From positions 62,001 through 126,000 of the forward strand of contig CAKTVQ010000002.1 in assembly GCA_934630375.1 (NCBI GenBank): a DNA stretch of 64,000 nucleotides, given 5' to 3'. A program made the position numbers and the translations under genes. Source of the stretch: an uncultured Collinsella sp. (GTDB taxonomy: Bacteria > Actinomycetota > Coriobacteriia > Coriobacteriales > Coriobacteriaceae). This document shows, one piece after another, positions 1-8,900 of the stretch. The first letter of the stretch is position 1, and every line of letters starts with the position of its first letter. Under the pieces are notes generated by a model. The model ran no database searches. It was given only the letters and a program-made list of their open reading frames with translations, and was not told the DNA's origin.

Positions 1-2935
1 TAGCCATGGGCTCGTAGCGTTGCAACAGCGCGGTACGTGCCGGCATCAGTCGGAGCCTCGGTCGAGGAATAATGCGTGCTTCCGGTCCCGTAGTATTTAA
101 TCTTGAGATCGCCCTTGCAGACCTTGGGAGCCCCGGTAACTTCGGGCGCCTGTGGTGCGCCACTGTAGGTAAAGTCGCCATCCGCAAACGCGAGCTTTAC
201 ACGCTTCGCCTGAACAACGAGCGCAAAGCGGGCGGTCGCAGTCTCGCCGCGGGCATCCGTGCACGTGATATCGAAGGCGGAAACGCCCGTCTTGGACGGG
301 GTGCCCGAAAGCGTCAGACCACCCGAAGTACGGGAGAGCTTGAGCCCGTCGGGGAGCTTCGTCTCATCCCATGCGTACTCGTACGGAGCCTTGCCGCCCG
401 CGGCCCCGGCAATCGTTGCGAGGTACGTGCTGTGGGCGCTCGCTGCCGGCAGCACGTCGCCGTTGAACACAAGGGTATCCCAGGCAATGACGGAGACGGA
501 AGCACAATCACTGTCCGCCTGCTTCTCAGTGCCAAGGTAGTGCTGCGTGATGCGGCAGAAGTACTCGCCGGCCTGCTCATCATCGAGGTCAGAAAGCGAC
601 AGCGTCTCTCCCGTCTCGCCCTCGAGCGCAACGGCCTTGCCATCCACCATGCGGAACCACTGGTACGAAAGCTCAATCTCGGCGGCAGAGCCCGTGGACG
701 AGGCGGCATGGTTGGCGACATTCTCCCCCGCCTCGGCAGCGACCGAGAGCACGGCAGAATTGCCCTCATGGGCGCTCGCGTCCTGCGGCTGCGCGACCAC
801 ACGCGGCACGTCCGCCTTCGCGAACTCAAACGTAACCTTCTGCGACGCGGTGATATCGCTCAGCGTGACCTCGTACGCCCCGCCCTTGTAATCAGAAATG
901 TCGAGGTCGATGGCCTCGTCCGAGCCGACCTCCGAAACCGTCACCCGCTCGAGATAGCAACCCTCGTCAGGCGTCGCCGAAAGGGTCGCATCCCCGCCCT
1001 CAACAACCGTCACCGAGGCGTTGTCAACCGAACCGTTGACCGCCTTCGCCGTCACCTTGTAGCGCTCGGGTTTCTTCTTGACCGTCAGCGTGCCGGGATC
1101 GACCGCGACATCGAAGTTCGGATCGGCGACCGCCGCATCGATCTGGTACTCACCCGCCGGCGATTTCTTATTCGCCGAGCAGAAGTATGTAACCTTTACG
1201 TCCGAGGTATCGCAACGACTCACCAGGCTGGAGGTAAACTCGGGATTCGCCTGGCCCTCAAAGCGCTCGGCATCGTCGACCTTCACCAGCAGCTGAGCCG
1301 GAGCAACAGTAACCGCAAGCTCAACGTCCTCGGCGGCAAGATAGTTTCGAGATGCCTTGGCATGGACGACAACGCGTGCAGCGCCGGCGGCCTTCACGGT
1401 TGCGCAACGCCCCCTGATCGAAATCGGGTTTGCGCCGTCGTCCGCGGAGTCAACGAGCTCAAAGCTCACGGGAGTCTGGGCAGTGTTATCGAACACAATG
1501 GGGTCGCCACCGTACACGCCCGAATAGTTTGTCGTGCCCGTGATGACCTGGCTGGCCTTTGCAATCGAGAACTCAGCGGACTTCTTGCCCTGATAGTTGG
1601 GGTCGTTCACCTTAACCGTAACGCGGTAGTTGCCGCTGTCGCGCGGCTCCAGCGCCGTGGGGCCATAGGAGGTTCCATCGACGCCGCGATACGTGACGGA
1701 ATAGGCGGACGCATCAAGGCCGGCAACCGCAACCGTCGCACCGTGTCGTGCGCCATCGTATGTCACGTCGGACGTCTCGATCGAAATATCGACCGGAGCC
1801 TTCTCGATGACAAAGTCGCAGCTTGCGTTACCCACATATCCGTTAGCGTCGAGCGTCGCCAACGCACGATACGTACCGGCGTCCACTGGTGCCTGATCAG
1901 ACGAGTAATGCGTGTCGCCCGTACCCACATACGTTATCGCGACATTGTCCTCGCAGCCCTCAGGCACGCCCGAAAGCTCCGGTGCCTGCGCCGTCGCGTT
2001 GTAGGTAAAGCTCTGGCCCTCAAACGCGAGCGGCGCTTCCTTCGCCTTCACGACCAGCACGAAGTGTGCAGCGCGCTTGTTGCCCAGGTCATCGGTGCAC
2101 CTAATCTTGAAGCGGCACACACCCGTAGCCGAAGGCACGCCCGAGAGCACCAAGGCGCCCGTTCCGTCATCGGCCTGCGTCAGCCGCATGCCCTCGGGAA
2201 CCTCAACCTCATCCAAGTTGTACACATACGGCGCCTTGCCGCCCCTGGCGCCGGCAATCACGACACGGTAGTCATCGTGAGCGGTCGCCGCCGGCAGCAC
2301 GCGTCCGTTGAACACGAGCGCTTCGCGCGGAGCAATGGACACCGTCGCATGCTCGGTATCCGTCTTTGTCACCGTGCCCAGATAACTCTGCGTAATGCGG
2401 CAGAAGTACTCGCCCTCGTTGTCACTGCCGAGCTGCGCAATCGAGAGGGTCTCCCCGGTCTCGCCCTTCAGCGGCACCGCCTTGCCGCCGTCGTCAGACA
2501 CTCGATACCACTGGTAGCCCAGCTTAACGTCGGCGGCAGAACCCGAAGATACGGCGGCATGAACGCGAACATTACGCCCCGCCTCGGCAGCAACAGAAAG
2601 CTCAACCGGATCGCCCTCGTAAGCACTCGCATCCTGCGGCTGAGCGAGCACCTCCGGAGCCGCAGCCTTCGCGAATTCAAACGTGACCTTTTGCGGCGCA
2701 CTCACGCCGCTCAGCGTGACCTCGTACGCCCCGCCCTGGTAGTCGGAAATATCGAGGTCATAGGCATTACCGGCCGAACCGTCCTCGCCAGCCTCTTCGG
2801 CAACGGTCACGCGCGTCAGGTAGCAGCCCTCATCGGGCGTCGCCGAAAGCGTCACCTTGCCATCCGTAGCGACCGAAGCAGTCTCCGGATTGACCGATCC
2901 GTTGACCGCTCGGGCCGTCACCTTGTACTTGGGCG
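1..2935 (-). repeat. Duplicated ~620-residue Ig/He_PIG/MBG module
   Basis: Near the right end of the visible protein a module starting YKVTA(R/K)AVNGSV occurs twice. Anchors are about 1,866 bp apart at the module start and 1,851 bp apart at the TFEFAKA motif, a difference of five codons. The first copy covers about 2935-1070 and the second runs from about 1070 beyond the window edge. Each carries DISDYxGGAYEVTLS, an Ig-like QYWF/YQWYR region, a He_PIG-like LSGxPSxTG segment and an MBG-like FTYxxxxQAPE segment. More copies may lie outside the window. Confidence 0.8.
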
Positions 2936-5900
2936 CCTCCGCAAAGCGTGCCTCGACGGTCATGTTGTCCTCGGGGACAAACGTCCAAACTGCATCCGTG
3001 CTCAGCGGCTCATCGCCCAACGACCCGTCGTCGTTGCGCGCATACCACCCATCGAACACGTAGCCCGCATCGGGAACGGCAGTCAGGGTCGTGGACTCCC
3101 CGTTCTCGACTTCGTTGGTCACGGCATAGCCCAGAGATTCGTCCTCGGAGGAACCCTCGACGTGTCCGCCCTGACGCGAATCCACCGCCGTAACCGTCAT
3201 CGACGCCCGCTCATAAACGGCCGTAAAGGTACGGTTGCCAAACACTACGCGGTTGATCACCGGCGTGGCTCCCACAGGCATGCCGTTCTCGTCGACCCAG
3301 TATTTAAACTTCCAGCCCTTGTGCGGCACGGTAAACATAATCGCCGCGGAGTGGTAGGAGCCGCCGGTGCCGAGCGCAACCATGCTAAAGCCCGCATCCT
3401 TGGGATACGTAGCGACCTGAACATCGCAGCCCGTCTCATAGAACACAGCCGTGAGCTGCCTATTCTCCTTGGCGGTGCCGATATAGAACGCGCTGTAGCT
3501 CACCGTGACGCCCGCATCGTCGACCCAGTGCGAGAAATGGTACTTCTTCCACGGAATCGCGATCGCCATAAACATGTCGCCCCTGTCGTACGACCTGCTA
3601 CCGGCAGGAATGCCGTCGACCAGAAGGGCCGTGCCGCGGAAGATGGACGAGCCCGTAACCGTGATGGTCACCTGTCCATCGGATTCGAACTGCGCGTAGT
3701 ACGTCATATCCTGCGTAGCGGTCACGTCCAATACCGCAGCGGTCTCGACAATCGAGGTACCCTCCTTGTCGGTGCTCCAGCCCACAAAGCGATAGCCCAT
3801 ACCGGCAACAGCGGTCAGTTCCACCTGATCGCCTACGGCAAAGCTACCGCTGCCCGTAACACGGCAGCCCCTGCTCGAAGCCTTGTCCTTCACCACGACC
3901 TCGCCCGTAACGGTCACCTCGTACGGATCGGCAAACACGGCCTGAATCTCCAACGTATCGTCGTCGAGGCCCTCGACCATATCTTTGTCGAGCTTAACCC
4001 AACAATGGGCGTCGCAGCTCAGCAGCGACTTGTTGCCCTCGGCATCCAGGACATACCAACCGACGAATCGCTTGGTTCCCATGGACGTGGCGTTCAGCTC
4101 GACCGTATCACCGAATTGATAGGCGCCCTCGCCGCTCAGGGTACCAACGCTATCGTCACTCGCGCTCAAAACAACCTGATAAGACTTAGGCGCAAAGGTC
4201 GCCGTGTAGGTAGCGTCGCCCGTGACCTTAACGGTATAGTCGGCGTTCTCGCTGACTGTCTCGCCCGTGTCGTCCGTCCAGCCGGCAAACGAATACCCGG
4301 TGTCGGCAATCGCACGAAGTGTTGCGCGATCACCGGACTCATAGCCGCCAAAGCCGCTCACGGCTCCGCCCTCGGCAGGCGAAGCGACCGTGCTCACGAC
4401 ATACGAGCCCGACGCAAAGACGGCGTAGAGCGACGTGTCCTCACGCACGGTAAATCGATAGGTTTTCTTCGAGCTCACGCACGTGCCGTTGCGGAACCAA
4501 CCCACAAAAGCCGTATCCTCGACAGCGACCGCACGCACGGTTACGACCTGTCCGGCGGCATACGCCCCCGCGCCCTCGACCGTGCCCATGCTCTCTTCGC
4601 ACGAGACGTCCACCGTATATTGTTTTGCCGAGAACACGGCCTGGAGCGTCGTGTCAGACGTCGGCACCACGTGATAGGTGCTATCACGGCTTACCACGGC
4701 GCCCGAGGCATCGGCCCAATACTCAAACGCATAGCCCGAAAGCGCATGCGCGGTCAGCGTGGCGGCATGCCCCGCCTCGACGGTACCCGTGCCCTCGACC
4801 CAGCCGGCGGCACTCGATTCGACCAGCGAACCGGTGCCGGAATCGATTACCGTCGTGGCGTCGACTTCATAGCTTTTTGTCATAAAGCGAGCGACGTGCA
4901 CATGGCTGCGCTCCTGATGGCAGGTGAACTCCGCATCGGCAGACTCAAACGTGCCGTCGGCCGTATACCAACCAGTAAAGACGTAACCGGGATTGGGCGT
5001 CGCCTTAAGGGCAACCTCCGCACCGCGGTCTGCAAGGATGCGGCTCGCCTTGACGGTACCACCCTCTGCAGGATCGGCGAGGGGCACGCAAACGGTATCG
5101 ATGGGCACAAAGGCCGCGGTGATAACACAGCGCCCGGTTTTACCGCGAGCTTTGGCAACCAACGAGGTCTCGCGCTTAAGGCTCTTCAGGCGCCCGTTGA
5201 CATACCAGCCTCGGAACAAAAAGCCTGGATGGGCCTTGGCCGTTAGGGTAAGGGTCTCCCCCAGCTTGAATTTGTCGGTCGTGGGCTTCACCACAGTCCC
5301 GTTGCACGTCACGGTACCGCCGAGCCACGAATCGGCCGTGACCATGACCTCGGGCTTTGAGTCGGTAAAGATAGCGGTATAGGTATCACTCTTGGTAACC
5401 TTGACGACCAGCTCGGCGGTGTCGTATTCCTTACCGGAGTCATCCTTCCAATGGTCAAAGCGGTAGCCATCGTTGGCCTTCGCCTTGAGCATCACCGTAT
5501 CGCCGTATCCGCAGGTAACCGAAGATGCCCCGGGATGCCCCTCGATCTCGACCGTACCGCGCTCCACAAAGGTCTTCTTGGCCTTCGCCGTCACGGTATA
5601 CGTGTTTTCCTCAAACACCGCACGCACGGTGCATTCCACGTCCTCGGGATAGAACTCAAGGTAGCTGGGGTCGGTACCCAGCAGCAGGTCCGTCTTGGCG
5701 TCGTACCAACCCTTAAAGGTAAACTGTTTGCTCGCCTCGGCCGTGAGCTCAATGGACAGCGTGGCAGGCTCGCCCTTCATGCAGTAGCCCTCGCCATGCA
5801 CCAAATACTTGCCCGCCATGGCCGCAGCCGGCTCAACGACCACGTCCACCTTGCAGGCACGCGTAAACTTCGCCTGAATCACGCAGTCGGTAATGGGCTC

Positions 5901-8900
5901 AAAGGTATAGGAGCGCTCGCTCGAAACCAGCGTCGAGGTGGCATCCGAGCCTCCGTTGCTCAGATACCAACCGTCAAAGATATAGCCCTCGGATGGCGTG
6001 GCCTCCGCAGTCACGCGCTCGCCCTCGGGAACCTCGAGGACCATACCGGCAGTCTCGCCGCGCTTCAGCGTAACGGTGCCGCCCTCGAGCGGGTCGGCCT
6101 CGGCACGCACGGTATGCGTATCCCTGCCGTCCATCACGACCTCGATCCGGGCATTGCCGTTAACGCGGTATTCGCAAACCTCCTGTTTGTTGGCAATTGT
6201 GATGCCCTGCGCATCGGTTTCGCGCCACTCCACAAACCGGTACGTCTTCTCCGGATTGTCGGGGCGCACCTTGGGCCGCATCGTAAACGTGAGGATGTCC
6301 CCATCCTTCGCACGAACCTTGCCGTCCACGACCGGCACGCCATCGCACAGCACCTCCGCGCTGTCGGAGGGATCGGTATTCACCAGGATGGTCTTATCCG
6401 CCTTGCGGAAGCGTGCAACCAGATGGCGATCGACCTCGGCATTAAAGCTATACGTACGCTCGCGCGAAACCTCGATACCGTCCTCGAACCATCCCACAAA
6501 GGCATAATCGGGACCCTCGCTCGCGGTGACCATCGCCTTATCGCCGCGTTTAACGCTCTGCTTTACGGGGCTTGCGGTGCAGCCCGTCGAGAAATCGGCC
6601 TGAACGCCATCGGCCTCGGCAACCGCTGTAATGTCCACATCCTTCTCAAAGACGGCCGTCATCTTTACAATCTCGGGCGTCAGGTCCGTGATGGTCATCG
6701 TCTTAACGGGTGATGTCGAAACCTCAACACCGTCCTGCTTCCAGCACACAAAGCGATAGCCGGGATTGGCGACGGCTTCGAGCGTGGCAACTGTTCCCTC
6801 GTAGTGGAAACCACCGCCGGTAACGACACCGCCTACCTCGGGCTGCGCGGTGGCAATAATCTCGATCTTGTGGTCGCCGTGGGGCTTATCGGGATCATGC
6901 GGTTTCTTGTGGTCGTCAATGATGTCCTTGATCTCCTTGAGCACCTTGGTGCCCACGGCGGCGACATCCTCAATGTTGTCGGCCATGCCGATCTCGATCA
7001 CCGCGTCGGCCGCGATGGGGTCGACGATCTCGCCCAGGCCGTATATGGTTGCGAGAACTGCCGCGGCGGTAATCGCGGCGATGAGCGCGGCCTTTAGCGC
7101 CGCAAGCGACTCGGCAGGATCGGTCGCCTCGCGGAAATGCGCGGTGTACTGCACATCCCCCTCGAGCACAAACGTGTAGGACGGGCCGTCGTCGCCGGTA
7201 AAGACGACGTTGCCGAGGGCATCGGTCGCGTAGTCAAACACATAGCCGGGCATTGGCACCGCCACGACCGTGACGCGCGACCCAATGCCATACAGGCCCG
7301 TGGAAAGGAACTGTCCGAGCGGCTGGCCGTTTTCATCGACTCCGTCCACGCCCAGGACAACGCTCGCCTGCGGGGCGCAGTAGCGCGGCGTAATTTCGAT
7401 CCTCGCGTCAGTCTTGTCCTCGGACACCATCGCGTCCGCCTCGTCCACCGTATAGGTAAAGTCGAGCTGATCGCTCACGGCGTATGCATCATCGCCCTCG
7501 CCCAGGAACCAGCCCAGGAACAGCGCGTTGTCCGTGACGGCAGAAACCTTAACCGTCTCACCGGCATTGCGATAGCAGTTTTGGGCGATAACGCTCAGGT
7601 GCGCAAAATCCTGCGATGAATCGGTCGCCTGCGCGTCGTTGACATGCACCGCATAGTCCTTGAGCTTAAAGCGCGCCTCGAGGGACAGGTCCTTATCCGG
7701 CGTAAACGTGTAGACCGCGTCTTTGGAGACATACTCGCCGGACTCGGTGTCATACCAGCCCTTAAAGGTAAGGTTGTCGTTGAGCATCCCCAAAGAACCG
7801 GCATCGAGCGTGACCTCGGCGCCCGCATCAATCGTCATCGCGCTGGAAACATCGGGCAGCTCAACGCCGTCCATCAGTTTGCGCTCGCCTTTATCGATCG
7901 TTTGGGCATAGGAGATCTGGAACGACGTCGGCTCAGGCTTCTTGAGCTGTAAGGTGCCCTTGGTTTGGGTTTCGAAATGCGAATAGCCGTCGTCATACAC
8001 GAGCTTGATGGGCTGTCCGTCCATCGACTCGTCAAAGACGTCACCGTCGCAGGGGGTCGCCGTAAGGTACTCGCCGAGCTCTTCCTTTATGAGCGCCTCA
8101 TAGTTCCAAATCGATACCGAATGCGGGTAATCGAGCTCGACGCTCATGCCCTCGAGCGAAATGGTCTCCCCTGGCTCATAGACCATATTGTCAGGGTCGC
8201 AGGAGATTTCAACGTTCTTGAGCACCTTGCCCACGGGGACGGGTAGGCAGCCGTTGCAACTCTCCCAGACCTGCTTGGGCTCTCCCTTGCTGTACTTTGA
8301 AATCATCTTTGCGGGGACCATGACGGTCATGTTGTATTTGGGGAACGTGTCGGTATTGATGAGCACCGCATGGTTACACCCAAGGAATACGGTCTCGAGA
8401 TTGGTATCGTAAAACGCCTTTTTCGGCAACTCCTCAATCTTGGAGTTATAGGGCAGCGTCAGCCCGCCGCTCAAGTCAGTACCGTAGAAGCAGGTGTGGC
8501 CAAGCGTTTCGACCGTCGTATTGCTCTCGAGCCCCGTGGTAGCAAGGTTCGAGCAGCCTCTGAACGCGCAAACGCCAAGCGACGTAATGGAGGTGTTCTT
8601 GTCCAGACCGGTATCGGTCAGAGCCTCGCAATATTCATAGGCTCTATCGGGAATCGATGTGAGGCCAACAACCTTGTCGAGCCCCGTAGACACCAGTCCG
8701 GTCTTGGCAAAAGCAGCCTCGCTCATCGAGCCGATGGTGGCAGTCTCGTTGATATTCAGGCTCGTAAGCGACTTGCAGCCATAGAACGCCTCTTTCCCGA
8801 TTTGACCGATGCTCATGCCGGAAAGGCTGATGTCGGTGAGATTCGAGCAGTTATAGAAGGCGTGCATTCCAATTTTAGAAATGGAGCTATTCTCAAAGCG

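Noticed and set aside
72-5246. 1,724-codon open frame on the plus strand
   Set aside because: It is antisense to the giant surface gene. The translation is low-complexity Arg/His/Leu-rich with no domain, while the minus frame has a signal peptide and clear repeats.
5451-6713. 420-codon plus-strand open frame
   Set aside because: Also a shadow of the giant surface gene; no SD and no recognisable domain.
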